Below are positions 25,669-34,425 of a stretch of DNA of 64,000 bases, one piece after another. Source of the DNA: Massilia putida (lineage in GTDB: Bacteria > Pseudomonadota > Gammaproteobacteria > Burkholderiales > Burkholderiaceae_D); contig NZ_CP019038.1 of assembly GCF_001941825.1 (NCBI RefSeq), positions 2,542,001-2,606,000 on the forward strand. The letters are read 5' to 3'. How positions within the stretch are numbered: the first letter of the stretch is position 1; every line of letters begins with the position of its first letter. Made by a program: the position numbers and the translations under genes. The notes beneath the pieces are model-generated. The model did no database searches, was not told the DNA's origin, and worked only from the letters and a program-made list of their open reading frames with translations.

Positions 25669-26258
25669 GCGAGTTTCCCGAGCTTGTCGACCAGCGCGCG
25701 CAGCGCCTGGCCGCGGTGCGAAACGGCGTTCTTTTCATGCGGTTCCAGTTCGGCGGCGGTGCGGCCGAAATCGGGCAGCAGGAAATACGGGTCGTAGCCG
25801 AAGCCGTTGGCGCCGCGCGGCGTATCGATGATCTGCCCGCGCCAGACGCCGTCCGCGATCACGGGTTGCGGATCGTCTGCATGACGCACGTACACGAGCA
25901 CGCAGTAGTAGTACGCCGATTTATCGGCGTGCGCCGCCAGGTCGGCGATCAGTTTTTCGTTGTTGCGCGCATCCGACTTCGGTTCGCCCGCATAGCGCGC
26001 GGAGTACACGCCGGGGGCGCCGCCGAGGGCGTTCACGCACACGCCGGAATCGTCGGCAAGGGCCGGCAGGCCGGTCAGGCGCGCCGCGTGGCGGGCTTTC
26101 TGCAGGGCGTTCTCGACGAAAGTGCCGAACGGCTCTTCCGCTTCGGGGACGTCGAACTCGCCCTGCGGATGCAGTTCGAAGCCGATCGGGCCGAGTAATT
26201 GGGCGAATTCCTTGAGCTTGCCCGCGTTGTTGGAGGCAAGGATGAGGCGTTGGGTCAT
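25665..26258 (-). CDS. rdgB: RdgB/HAM1 XTP/dITP pyrophosphatase
   Basis: The 197-residue protein matches RdgB in length and motifs: LILASNNAGKLKEF at the start, ADDSGVCVNALGG in the middle, GANGFGYDPYFL and the C-terminal SHRGQALRAL. It hydrolyses non-canonical purine triphosphates (XTP, ITP, dITP) to monophosphates, keeping them out of DNA and RNA. It overlaps hemW by four bases, the common arrangement in betaproteobacteria. Confidence 0.95.
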   Translation of the reverse strand: MTQRLILASNNAGKLKEFAQLLGPIGFELHPQGEFDVPEAEEPFGTFVENALQKARHAARLTGLPALADDSGVCVNALGGAPGVYSARYAGEPKSDARNNEKLIADLAAHADKSAYYYCVLVYVRHADDPQPVIADGVWRGQIIDTPRGANGFGYDPYFLLPDFGRTAAELEPHEKNAVSHRGQALRALVDKLGKLA

Positions 26259-26291
26259 TGCTGTCTCGGTCTGGACGAAGAACTGCGTATT

Positions 26292-27491
26292 TTACCGCTC
26301 ATCCCGCGATCGGCGCATCCGGCCGGCGATCAGGACGGCGGCCAGCACGCTGAACGCCGCCCCCGCATGAAACGTCGCCGCGGCCCCCACGCGCTCCCAC
26401 AGCACGCCGGCGACCACGCTGGCCGCCAGCATCGCCACGCCCGCCACCAGGTTGAACAAGCCGAAGGCCGTGCCCTTCAGGCTGGCCGGCGCCGACTGCG
26501 CCACCATCACGGCCAGCAAGCCTTGCGTCATCCCCATGTGCAGGCCCCACAGGCCGACTCCGAGCAGGACGGCCGGCCACTGGTTGCCGTGCGCGAGGAC
26601 CAGGTCGGCCAGCACGAGGAAGCCGAGCCCGATGACGAGCAGGCGCATATGGCTCATCGAATCGGCCAGCTTCCCGAACGGATACGCGGACAGCATGTAG
26701 ACCGCGTTCATCGCGACCATCACGAGCGGCACGAGGGCCGGCTTCATGCCGCCCTGCATGGCGCGCAGCACGAGGAAGGCCTCGCTGAACCGCGCCAGCG
26801 TGAACACGGCGCCGATCGCGACGACCCACCAGTAGGCGCCGGACAGCCGGGCAAGGCTCGCCCGGCTGATCGGATTGATGCCTTTCGACGCTGCCGCCCG
26901 CCGCGGCTCGCGCACGCCCAGCGCCAGCAACAGGACGGCCAGCACGCCCGGCACGAGGGCGATCCAGAAGATGCGGCGATAGTCGTTCGCCCACAGGAAC
27001 ATCAGGGCGGCGGCGAGCAGCGGTCCGGTGAACGCGCCGATCGTGTCGAGCGCCTGGCGCAGGCCGAACGCGGCGCCGCGGTCGTGCGGCGGCGCGATGT
27101 CCGCCACCAGCGCATCCCTGGGCGCGCCGCGGAGGCCCTTGCCGATGCGGTCGGCGAAGCGGGCCGCCAGGACGACCTGCGCCGACCCGGCGATGGCGAA
27201 GAACGGCTTGCTGGCGGCGCCGAGCGCGTAGCCGGCGACCGCCAGCCACTTGCGGTTGCCGAGATAATCACTGAGGCTGCCCGAGAACACCTTGACGATG
27301 AGCGCCGTCGCCTCGGCGATGCCTTCGATCAGCCCGATGGTCGTCACGCTGGCCCCGAGGCCGGCGACGAGGAACATCGGCAGCAGGCTGTGGACGATCT
27401 CGGACGAGATATCCATCAGCATGCTGACGAAGCCGAGGATCCAGATCGGGCGGGGAATGCGGCGCAGCGTCGCGAATCGTCGGCGCGCCAT
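26292..27491 (-). CDS. MFS transporter, 12-TM
   Basis: The 399-residue protein has about 12 membrane helices, with SGSLSDYLGNRKWLAVAGY as the loop 2-3 motif and RFADRIGKGLRGAPRDALVAD in the first half; the latter is typical of a group of uncharacterised MFS proteins in Proteobacteria. The start at 27491 gives MARRRFATLRRIPRPIWILG. It lies 13 bases after the kinase stop, so it is probably the last gene of the two-component operon and perhaps its effector. Substrate unknown. Confidence 0.87.
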   Translation of the reverse strand: MARRRFATLRRIPRPIWILGFVSMLMDISSEIVHSLLPMFLVAGLGASVTTIGLIEGIAEATALIVKVFSGSLSDYLGNRKWLAVAGYALGAASKPFFAIAGSAQVVLAARFADRIGKGLRGAPRDALVADIAPPHDRGAAFGLRQALDTIGAFTGPLLAAALMFLWANDYRRIFWIALVPGVLAVLLLALGVREPRRAAASKGINPISRASLARLSGAYWWVVAIGAVFTLARFSEAFLVLRAMQGGMKPALVPLVMVAMNAVYMLSAYPFGKLADSMSHMRLLVIGLGFLVLADLVLAHGNQWPAVLLGVGLWGLHMGMTQGLLAVMVAQSAPASLKGTAFGLFNLVAGVAMLAASVVAGVLWERVGAAATFHAGAAFSVLAAVLIAGRMRRSRDER

Positions 27492-27504
27492 GTCGCGGGG
27501 GACG

Positions 27505-28887
27505 CTAGGCCTTCGGAAACACCATGCGCGCCTCGAACCCCGGATCGGCGCGGCGTAGCGCGAGGGTGCCCTCGTGCAGCTGGGTGATGGCGGTGACGAT
27601 GGACAAGCCCAGGCCATTGCCCGGCAGGTGGCGGCTCTGGTCGACGCGGTAGAAGCGCCGCGTGATCTTGTCCATGTCTTCGGGCGGCACGCCCGGCCCG
27701 TAGTCGCGCACCGTCAGCGACGGCGCGCCGTCCACCGTGTCGACCTCGACATCGACGCGGCTGCCGCTGCGGCCGTATTTGATGGCGTTGTCGATCAGGC
27801 TCGCGAGGGCGCTGGCCAGCAGGTCGCGGTCGCCGCGGATGACCGTCTGCCGGCCGGAGAAGCGCAGCAGCACGCCCTGCTCTTCCGCGGCCGCTTCGTA
27901 CAATTCCGTCATGTCGTGCGCGATGCCGGCGAGGTCCAGCTTTTCGAACGTGCCCGCGCGCACGCCGGATTCCAGCGCGGCGATCTGCAGCAGTTTGTCG
28001 AACAGCGAGATGACGCTGTCGATGTCCTCGATGGCCAGGCGCGCGTCGGCCATGAGCGCATCCGGGTCGGCCGAGGCCTGCAGCGCGCGGTCCAGGCGGG
28101 AGCGCACGCGCGACAGCGGCGTGCGCAGGTCGTGCGCGATCGAGTTCGACACGTGGCGCACGCCTTCCATCAAGGCTTCGATGCGGTCGAGCATGCGGTT
28201 AATGTCGTCGCCGAGGCGCGCGAACTCGTCGTTGCCCATCACGACGATGCGGCTGGACAGTTCGCCCGCCGCGATGCGAGCCGTCGTGCGGCGGATGCGG
28301 ACGATGCGGGCTTCCAGGCGCGAACGGAAGAGCTGCGCGCCGAAGAACGCGAGCAGGATCGACACGGCGGCGCTGACGAGCAGCGCGCGCTCGACGACGT
28401 TGCGGATGGCATCGAGTTCGATCAGGTCGCGGCCGACGATCAGCCGGCTGCCGTCGTCGAGCCGCGTCGCGATCAGGCGCACGGAGACGGGCACGCCGTT
28501 GCGTTCCATCTGGCCGAACGCCAGTTCGCCGGTCGGCGGCAGCTCGCCGTACCAGCGCCCCACGTTGCCGGCCAGGACGTGGTTTTTGGCGTCGACGAGG
28601 CCTACGACTTCCGTGTCGGTGTCGATCAGGTCGTGCAGTTGGGCGTCGATCTCGCGCACGAGGCCGGGGCGGCCGGCGCGACTCCACGCATCGGCCAGGT
28701 GCGCCTCCACGTTCATGATCTTGTTGTCGATCGAGTGCTCGAACACGCCGACCGTGCCGAAATAGACGATGGCGGACAAGGTGGCCATCGAGGCGGCCAC
28801 GAGCACGCCGTAGCCGACCGCCAGCCGGAAGGCGATGGAGCCACGCAGGCCCACGCCGGCGACGGGTTTAGCGTGACGTTGGGCCAT
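27505..28887 (-). CDS. OmpR-partner sensor histidine kinase
   Basis: The 460-residue kinase has two membrane helices (about 20-45 and 167-187) bracketing a periplasmic sensor of about 120 residues, a HAMP domain (about 188-240), the H-box with His252 (SIAHDLRTPLSR), an N-box (LASLIDNAIKYG), and G boxes (DYGPGVPPED, GNGLGLSIV). It phosphorylates the regulator encoded just upstream, whose 3' end overlaps its start by 20 bases. The periplasmic domain gives no clue to the signal. Confidence 0.93.
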   Translation of the reverse strand: MAQRHAKPVAGVGLRGSIAFRLAVGYGVLVAASMATLSAIVYFGTVGVFEHSIDNKIMNVEAHLADAWSRAGRPGLVREIDAQLHDLIDTDTEVVGLVDAKNHVLAGNVGRWYGELPPTGELAFGQMERNGVPVSVRLIATRLDDGSRLIVGRDLIELDAIRNVVERALLVSAAVSILLAFFGAQLFRSRLEARIVRIRRTTARIAAGELSSRIVVMGNDEFARLGDDINRMLDRIEALMEGVRHVSNSIAHDLRTPLSRVRSRLDRALQASADPDALMADARLAIEDIDSVISLFDKLLQIAALESGVRAGTFEKLDLAGIAHDMTELYEAAAEEQGVLLRFSGRQTVIRGDRDLLASALASLIDNAIKYGRSGSRVDVEVDTVDGAPSLTVRDYGPGVPPEDMDKITRRFYRVDQSRHLPGNGLGLSIVTAITQLHEGTLALRRADPGFEARMVFPKA

Positions 28888-29572
28888 ACGTCGGCGCGGC
28901 GCTCAGCACATAGCCGGCGCCGCGCACCGTGTGGATCAGGGCCGGGCTGAAGTCCTTGTCGATCTTGCTGCGCAGGCGGCTGATCTGGACGTCGATCACG
29001 TTCGTCTGCGGATCGAAGTGGTATTCCCACACGCCTTCCAGCAGCATCGTGCGGGTGACGATCTGGCCTTCGTGGCGCATGAGGTATTCGAGCAGGCGGA
29101 ATTCGCGCGGCTGCAGGGTGATCGTCGTGCCCTGGCGCGTGACGCGCATCGTGCGCACGTCGAGCTGCAGGTCGGCCACCTGCAGCAGGGTGACGTCGCG
29201 CGACCAGGCATTGCGCCGGCTGAGGTTTTCCACGCGCGCCAGCAGTTCCGACATAACGAACGGCTTGGTGAGATAGTCGTCGCTGCCGGCGCGCAGGCCG
29301 CGCACGCGCTCGTCGACGCTGTTCAGCGCGGACAGGATCAGCACCGGCGTGCCGTCGCCGCGGGCGCGCATCTGTTCGAGGATGCCCAGGCCGTCGACCT
29401 GGCCGGGCAGCATGCGGTCGAGCACGACGACGTCCCAGCGCGTTTCCTGCAGGCGGCGGTTGCCCGCCTCGCCGTTCGTCTCCGCCTGCACGGCGTAGCC
29501 GGCCGCGCGCAACCCGCTGCAGAGGTAGTCGCGGGTTTCGGTATCGTCTTCGATCACGAGGCAGTTCGGCAT
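28868..29572 (-). CDS. OmpR/PhoB-family response regulator
   Basis: This 234-residue regulator has a receiver with Asp9-Asp10 and phospho-acceptor Asp52 (VVVLDRMLPG), a Lys in LTKPF, and a C-terminal winged helix (about 135-230) containing LQPREFRLLEYLMRHEGQ and NVIDVQISRLRSKID. Such proteins bind direct repeats upstream of target genes. It begins 26 bases after the oxoamine synthase gene and overlaps the kinase by 20 bases. GTAAT-type half-sites upstream of the synthase gene are candidate binding sites. Confidence 0.94.
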   Translation of the reverse strand: MPNCLVIEDDTETRDYLCSGLRAAGYAVQAETNGEAGNRRLQETRWDVVVLDRMLPGQVDGLGILEQMRARGDGTPVLILSALNSVDERVRGLRAGSDDYLTKPFVMSELLARVENLSRRNAWSRDVTLLQVADLQLDVRTMRVTRQGTTITLQPREFRLLEYLMRHEGQIVTRTMLLEGVWEYHFDPQTNVIDVQISRLRSKIDKDFSPALIHTVRGAGYVLSAAPTYGPTSR

Positions 29573-29598
29573 GATTCGGCTCTTGGTATCTAAATGGA

Positions 29599-30798
29599 CT
29601 ATATCATGGAGGCCAGGGACGCCATCACGGCCACGACGTGGTCGATCTGGGCGCGCGTATGCGCGGCATTCAGCATGAAACGCAGGCGCGCCTGGCCCAC
29701 GGGCACGGCCGGGAACTGGATCGCGTCGACGTGGACGCCCTCGGCGCGCAGCGCGCGTTGAAACTTCTGGCAACGCTCGGCGTCGCCGATCAGCACGGGC
29801 ACGATCGGCGTCTGCGTCGACGTGAGCGTGTAACCCAGCGGCTGCATGCGCTCGACGAAGTAGCGCTGGTTGTCCCACAGGCGCGCGCGGCGCTCCGGTT
29901 CTTCGTGCAGCAGGTCCAGCGCGGCCAGCAGGGCGTTGGCCTGGTCCGGCGGCGGCGGACACGTGAAGCCGTAGGCGGAACTCGTCAGGCGCAACACGTT
30001 GGCCATCTCGCGCTCCATCGCCACGAAACCGCCGATGGCGCCCAGCGCCTTGGACAGGGTCCCCATCTGCATGATCGTCGGGCTGTAGCAGCCGAAGTGC
30101 TCGGACGTGCCGCCCCCGTTCGCGCCCAGGATGCCGGTGGCGTGCGCGTCGTCGATGTACAGGATCGCGCCGTATTTCTCGGCCAGCGCGGTCAGTTCGG
30201 GCAGCGGCGCGATCGTGCCTTCCATGCTGAACACGCCGTCGCTGACGATGATCGGGCTCACGCCGTCGGCCGCCTTCAGCTGCGACTCGAGATGGTCCAT
30301 GTCGGCGTGGCGGTAGGTGTGCTTGTCGGCGCCCGACATCAGGATGCCTTCGCGGATGCTGATGTGGTTGTACTCGTCCGTGAAGTAGGCGTACTTGCGG
30401 CGCTTCTTGGGCCGGTAGCCGTGGATGCGCGCCAGCAGGCCGACCTTGACGAGCGTGGACAGCACGCCGATGTTCGTCATGTAGCCCGTGACGAACAGCA
30501 CGGCGTCGGTCTTGTGCTTGAGTTCACCCAGCCGGCGCTCCAGCTCGCGGTACACTGCCAGGTCCCCGCCCAGCAGGCGCGATTCGCAGTTGCCGACGCC
30601 GTAGCGCTCCAGGCCCGCCTTCGCGGCGCTCACGAGACGGGGGTGGTTCGCCAGCGCCAGGTAGTTGTTGGTGCTGAACGACACGGCCGCCTCGCCGTTC
30701 ACGCGGAATACGGGGTCCGGCAACGTGTCGTGGACGGGCGTGTCGTGGTGAATGGCGTGGGTCTGCAGCCAGTCTGCAATATCGGCGAGGTCGTGCAT
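29599..30798 (-). CDS. Alpha-oxoamine synthase family PLP enzyme
   Basis: The 399-residue protein belongs to the group including AONS (BioF), KBL, ALAS and serine palmitoyltransferase: a YIDDAHATGILG motif, the PLP lysine Lys250 in MGTLSKALGAIGG, and NNYLALANHP near the start. These enzymes condense an amino acid with an acyl thioester, losing CO2. There is no biotin cluster here, and a central YRPKKRRKYAYF insertion differs from classical BioF. It may serve lipid, signal (CqsA/LqsA-like) or other synthesis. I start at ATG 30798; an in-frame upstream start would add 15 residues with no family support. It heads a likely operon with the two-component genes. Confidence 0.87.
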   Translation of the reverse strand: MHDLADIADWLQTHAIHHDTPVHDTLPDPVFRVNGEAAVSFSTNNYLALANHPRLVSAAKAGLERYGVGNCESRLLGGDLAVYRELERRLGELKHKTDAVLFVTGYMTNIGVLSTLVKVGLLARIHGYRPKKRRKYAYFTDEYNHISIREGILMSGADKHTYRHADMDHLESQLKAADGVSPIIVSDGVFSMEGTIAPLPELTALAEKYGAILYIDDAHATGILGANGGGTSEHFGCYSPTIMQMGTLSKALGAIGGFVAMEREMANVLRLTSSAYGFTCPPPPDQANALLAALDLLHEEPERRARLWDNQRYFVERMQPLGYTLTSTQTPIVPVLIGDAERCQKFQRALRAEGVHVDAIQFPAVPVGQARLRFMLNAAHTRAQIDHVVAVMASLASMI

Positions 30799-30897
30799 GT
30801 TTCGGGGGCAGTGTCGGGAGTGGACGCGCTGCCGGATTGGCAAGGAGTGCGCTGCGATGCAGTATAGGCGAGCGGCGGAGCCGTAAAATTACGATCA

Positions 30898-30918
30898 GGT
30901 AATGTCACACACATTACC
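30898..30918. promoter_or_regulatory. Operator-like perfect dyad with extra half-sites
   Basis: GGTAATGT at 30898-30905 is followed five bases later by its exact reverse complement ACATTACC at 30911-30918. Another GGTAATACC lies at 30923-30931, and GTAAC at 30935. The cluster sits 100-140 bases upstream of the oxoamine synthase start. A dimeric regulator is expected to bind; the co-directional OmpR-type regulator is a candidate, although the perfect dyad would equally fit an unrelated repressor. Confidence 0.6.
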
Positions 30919-31088
30919 AAACGGTAATACCGCAGTAACACATACGCCGCTATCATCCGTCCCGGCCCTCCGATCTCCGCTCAACCCCGGTCCTCGCGCG
31001 CGCGCGCAGCTCCGCCCCGTCCGCACCATGTCATTGCGGTGCAATATTTAGTGTCCAGGATAGCGCACCAAAGCGCCCGGATATTTCC

Positions 31089-31118
31089 TTGACGCTAGAA
31101 AGGTCGGCCACGTAAAAT
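31089..31118 (+). promoter_or_regulatory. Sigma70-type promoter of the porin/ABC operon
   Basis: TTGACG at 31089-31094 and TAAAAT at 31113-31118 are separated by 18 bases and differ from the consensus hexamers by one base each. Transcription would begin near 31125, leaving a leader of about 225 bases before the porin start codon. Confidence 0.6.
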
Positions 31119-31323
31119 CCGACCGTTTTCATTTCATGGAGTCCCTTTCATGGGCACTTGTTCGAGTGGCAGTTGTTGCCGGCTGAATGCCGGTCCAGCC
31201 CCGGCAAGATAACGCAGGTCTCCTCCTGCCGTCATCTCGCTTCAGGGCGAATGATGGTATCCGCGTCCCTTTGCACAGGGACACCGCATTCCACAACAAA
31301 CGAATCACCAAGCGCGAATGAAA

Positions 31324-31350
31324 GGTATGCCGTTGACCAACGGAGATACC
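31324..31350 (+). promoter_or_regulatory. Hairpin sequestering the porin ribosome-binding site
   Basis: GGTAT (31324-31328) pairs with ATACC (31346-31350) and CCGTT (31330-31334) with AACGG (31339-31343), around a GACC loop. The GGAG ribosome site at 31342-31345, six bases before the ATG at 31352, lies within the 3' arm. Formation of this stem would block initiation. Upstream there are more stems, such as GTCCCT/AGGGAC near 31265-31282. The leader could be a riboswitch or a thermosensor; I could not match it to a known class. Confidence 0.55.
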
Positions 31351-31351
31351 G

Positions 31352-32668
31352 ATGTTTCGTTGTTTTACTTTTTACGCAGCCGCGTGGCTGCTGGCCGCGC
31401 CCGCCTGCTCGGCTGCCTCCGACCTCCCCGCGACCGAGGCCTGGAACGCGCACGTCCAGGCCACGTACGTGTGGCAGGCCAAACCCGCCTTCGACGCCGC
31501 CTACAGCGGCCCCGCCAGCCTCGCCCCGTGGCGCGAGACCGGCTATTCGTTCAGCGCCACGGCCGCCTTCGGCGTACGCCCGTGGCCGGGCGCGGAGCTC
31601 TACTTCGACCCTGAAGTCGTGCAGGGCAAGGCCATGTCCGGCCTGCACGGGCTGGGCGGCATGACCAATGGCGAGCAGCAGAAGACGAGCGGCACCAACC
31701 CGACGTTCTATCGCGCCCGGCTGTTCCTGCGCCAGACGTGGAACCTGGGCGGCGACATGCAGCCCGTCGAATCGGACATGAACCAGCTGGCCGGCAGCGT
31801 CGCGAGCCGCCGCGTCGTGCTCACGGCCGGCAACCTGGCCGTCTCCGACATGTTCGACGCCAACAGCCAGGCGCACGACGCCCGCAGCCAGTTCCTCAAC
31901 TGGGCCCTCCTCGCCCACGGCGCCTGGGACTTCGCCGCCGACGCGCGCGGCTATACCTGGGGCGCCGCGCTCGAGTACTACGACGGCGACTGGGCCGTGC
32001 GCGCGGGGCGCTTCCTGCTGCCGCGGGAATCGAACGGATTGCCGCTCGACCGTCACATCTTCAGGCACTATGGCGATCAGGTCGAGCTGGAGCATCATCA
32101 CACCTGGATGGGCCAGGCGGGCACCGTGCGCGTGCTGGCGTTCCGCGACCGCGCGCGCATGGGATCGTTCCGCGACGCGCTGGCGTCCGCCGCGCCGGGT
32201 GAAGCGCCCGACGTGGGCAATGTGCGGCGCGAGCGGAGCAAGACGGGCTTCGGCGTGAGCCTGGACCAGGCGGTGGGCGAGAACGCCGCCGTGTTCGCGC
32301 GCGCCAGCCGCAACGACGGGCAGTCGGAAACGTATGCGTTCGCCGAGATCGAGCGCTCGGTGTCCGTGGGCGCCACGCTGCAAGGCGCGATGTGGGGCCG
32401 CGGCGGCGACACGCTGGGCATCGCGGCGGTAGCAAACGGCTTGACGCGGGCGCACCGCGACTACCTGGCGGCCGGCGGCGTGGGCGCGTTCATCGGCGAC
32501 GGCCGGCTGGACTATCATCCCGAGCACATCGCCGAGGTCTATTACAAGATCGGACTGGGCCAGCACGCGGCCCTGTCGCTGGACTGGCAGCACGTCGCCA
32601 ACCCGGCCTATAACGGCGCACGCGGACCGGTCGATGTGTTCGGCCTGCGCCTGCACGGGCAATACTGA
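31352..32668 (+). CDS. Outer-membrane porin, probably OprB-like carbohydrate-selective type
   Basis: The 438-residue protein has a signal peptide (cleavage probably after ACSA, residue about 21) and then alternating hydrophobic/polar strands, ending in a C-terminal aromatic (GLRLHGQY) as in beta-barrel outer-membrane proteins. The segment WNAHVQATYVWQAKPAF at the start and VYYKIGLGQHAALSLDWQHVANPAY near the end are typical of OprB-like porins. It likely admits the substrate of the ABC transporter encoded 12 bases downstream. Confidence 0.8.
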   Translation: MFRCFTFYAAAWLLAAPACSAASDLPATEAWNAHVQATYVWQAKPAFDAAYSGPASLAPWRETGYSFSATAAFGVRPWPGAELYFDPEVVQGKAMSGLHGLGGMTNGEQQKTSGTNPTFYRARLFLRQTWNLGGDMQPVESDMNQLAGSVASRRVVLTAGNLAVSDMFDANSQAHDARSQFLNWALLAHGAWDFAADARGYTWGAALEYYDGDWAVRAGRFLLPRESNGLPLDRHIFRHYGDQVELEHHHTWMGQAGTVRVLAFRDRARMGSFRDALASAAPGEAPDVGNVRRERSKTGFGVSLDQAVGENAAVFARASRNDGQSETYAFAEIERSVSVGATLQGAMWGRGGDTLGIAAVANGLTRAHRDYLAAGGVGAFIGDGRLDYHPEHIAEVYYKIGLGQHAALSLDWQHVANPAYNGARGPVDVFGLRLHGQY

Positions 32669-32680
32669 CGGAGACGAGAC

Positions 32681-34408
32681 ATGTTCGAACTGTTCACCCC
32701 GGGCCGCACCGGCCGCTCGTTCCTCACGACGACCCCGAACCGCTGGGACTGGGCGCTGCTGCCGCTCGTCCTCGTCGTGCTGGCGCTGGCCGCGTATGGC
32801 GCGATGCAGATGGCGCGCCCGTTCGTGCTGGGCCAGCCGACGCCGATCTCGCTCGACCCTGCCTACCTGCCTTATTACCTGCTGCGCACGATCCTGCGCA
32901 TGTTCAGCGCCCTGGGCGCCGCGCTCTTGTTCACGTTCGTGTTTGCCGTCGTCGCCACGCGCTGGAGGAGCGCCGAAAAGATCATGGTGCCCCTGCTGGA
33001 CGTGCTGCAGTCGGTGCCGATCCTGGGTTTCCAGGCCATCGCCATCGCGCCGTTCATCGCCCTCTTCCCCGGCAACCTGCTGGGCGTCGAATGCGCCGCC
33101 GTGTTCGCGATCTTCACGTCGCAGGCGTGGAACATGGCGTTCAGCCTGTACCAGTCGATGAAGACGATCCCGCCCGAACTGGCGGAGGCGGCGCGCGTGT
33201 TCCGCCTGTCGCCATGGCAGCGCTTCTGGCGCCTGGACCTGCCGTTCGCGATGCCGGCCCTGCTGTGGAACATGATGATGTCGATGTCCGGCGGCTGGTT
33301 CTTCCTCGTCGCGGCCGAGGCGATCTCGGTGGCGGGCCAGGACATCAAGCTGCCCGGCATCGGCGCCTACATCGCCGTCGCCATCGAGCAGAAACAGGGC
33401 GCCGCCATCGCCTGGGCCATCGCCGCCATGTTCGCCGGCATCCTGCTGTACGACCAACTGTTCTTCCGTCCCCTGCTGGCGTGGGCCGACAAATTCCGCT
33501 TCGAGGAATCGCAGGGAGAGTATGCCCAGCAATCGTGGGTGCTCGACTGGGGGCGCCGCAGCGTGTGGATCCGCTCCCTCACCGACCGCATGTGGGCGAT
33601 GCTGGCCCGCTCGCTCGGCTGGTTCGGCACGCGCGAGGCCGCCGATGCGGCGCCGCGCCAATCCCGCTTCGCGCTCTCGACCCGCACCGTCGACACGCTC
33701 CTCGTGCTGCTCGCGCTGCTGGGCGCATGGCGCTTCCTGATGTTCATCCACGCGCAGGTGGGCTGGGGAGAAGCGCTGCGCGTGGCGGGCCTCGGCTGCA
33801 TCACGCTCGCGCGGGTGATGCTCCTGATCGGCCTCGCGTCGCTCGTGTGGGTGCCCGTCGCCGTGTGGATCGGCCTGCGCCCGCGCTACGCCCAGGCCGT
33901 GCAGGCGCTCGCGCAATTCCTGGCCGCGTTCCCCGTGAACCTGATGTTCCCCATCGTCGTGTACGCACTCGTGCACCTGCGCCTGAACCCGAACATCTGG
34001 CTCAGCCCGTTGATGGTGTTCGGCACGCAGTGGTACATCCTGTTCAACGTCGTCGCGGGCGCATCGACCTTGCCGAACGAACTGCGCCTCGCGGCCGACA
34101 ACCTGGGGCTGACGGGCTGGCTGAAATGGAAGCGCGTGTACCTGCCGGCCGTGTTCCCGAGCTTCGTCACGGGCGCGATCACCGCGAGCGGCGGCTCGTG
34201 GAACGCGAGCATCGTGGCGGAGTACGTCACGTGGGGCAAGACGTCGCTCGTGGCCGATGGCCTGGGCAGCTACATCAAGCAGATGACGGACGCCGGCGAC
34301 TTCCACCGCATCGCCCTCGGCATCGGCGTGATGTGCGTGTTCGTGATGCTGCTCAACCGCTTCTTCTGGCGCCGGCTGTATTTGCTGGCCGAAGACCGCA
34401 GCCGCTGA
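32681..34408 (+). CDS. ABC transporter permease, two fused NitT/TauT-type units
   Basis: At 575 residues this is about twice a usual permease. Two BPD_transp_1-type membrane regions occur, about residues 70-270 and 360-560, each with an EAA-like loop (ELAEAARVFRLSPWQRFWRLDLP in the first, NELRLAADNLGLTGWLKWKRVYLP in the second). The layout matches tandem permeases of the nitrate/sulfonate/taurine group. A single chain would supply both halves of the translocation pore. It works with the ATPase encoded 17 bases downstream. No periplasmic binding protein gene is present nearby. Confidence 0.88.
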   Translation: MFELFTPGRTGRSFLTTTPNRWDWALLPLVLVVLALAAYGAMQMARPFVLGQPTPISLDPAYLPYYLLRTILRMFSALGAALLFTFVFAVVATRWRSAEKIMVPLLDVLQSVPILGFQAIAIAPFIALFPGNLLGVECAAVFAIFTSQAWNMAFSLYQSMKTIPPELAEAARVFRLSPWQRFWRLDLPFAMPALLWNMMMSMSGGWFFLVAAEAISVAGQDIKLPGIGAYIAVAIEQKQGAAIAWAIAAMFAGILLYDQLFFRPLLAWADKFRFEESQGEYAQQSWVLDWGRRSVWIRSLTDRMWAMLARSLGWFGTREAADAAPRQSRFALSTRTVDTLLVLLALLGAWRFLMFIHAQVGWGEALRVAGLGCITLARVMLLIGLASLVWVPVAVWIGLRPRYAQAVQALAQFLAAFPVNLMFPIVVYALVHLRLNPNIWLSPLMVFGTQWYILFNVVAGASTLPNELRLAADNLGLTGWLKWKRVYLPAVFPSFVTGAITASGGSWNASIVAEYVTWGKTSLVADGLGSYIKQMTDAGDFHRIALGIGVMCVFVMLLNRFFWRRLYLLAEDRSR

Positions 34409-34425
34409 TATCGAAGGAGAACAAA

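Larger units (their letters stand above)
30799..31351. promoter_or_regulatory. Divergent regulatory region with long structured leader
   Basis: These 553 bases lie between the oxoamine synthase and porin starts and hold no convincing gene. Toward the synthase are a perfect 8-bp dyad (30898-30918) and further GGTAAT copies. Toward the porin are a sigma70-type promoter at 31089-31118 and about 225 bases of leader with several inverted repeats, the last covering the ribosome site. The parts are listed separately. Confidence 0.6.

Noticed and set aside
29599..30798. Calling the oxoamine synthase bioF or cqsA.
   Set aside because: No biotin genes are adjacent, and motifs shared by the whole family do not separate the subgroups; only a tree would.
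31125..31351. Assignment of the leader to yybP-ykoY, guanidine-I, TPP or cobalamin riboswitches.
   Set aside because: None of the conserved core sequences I know for these classes is present.
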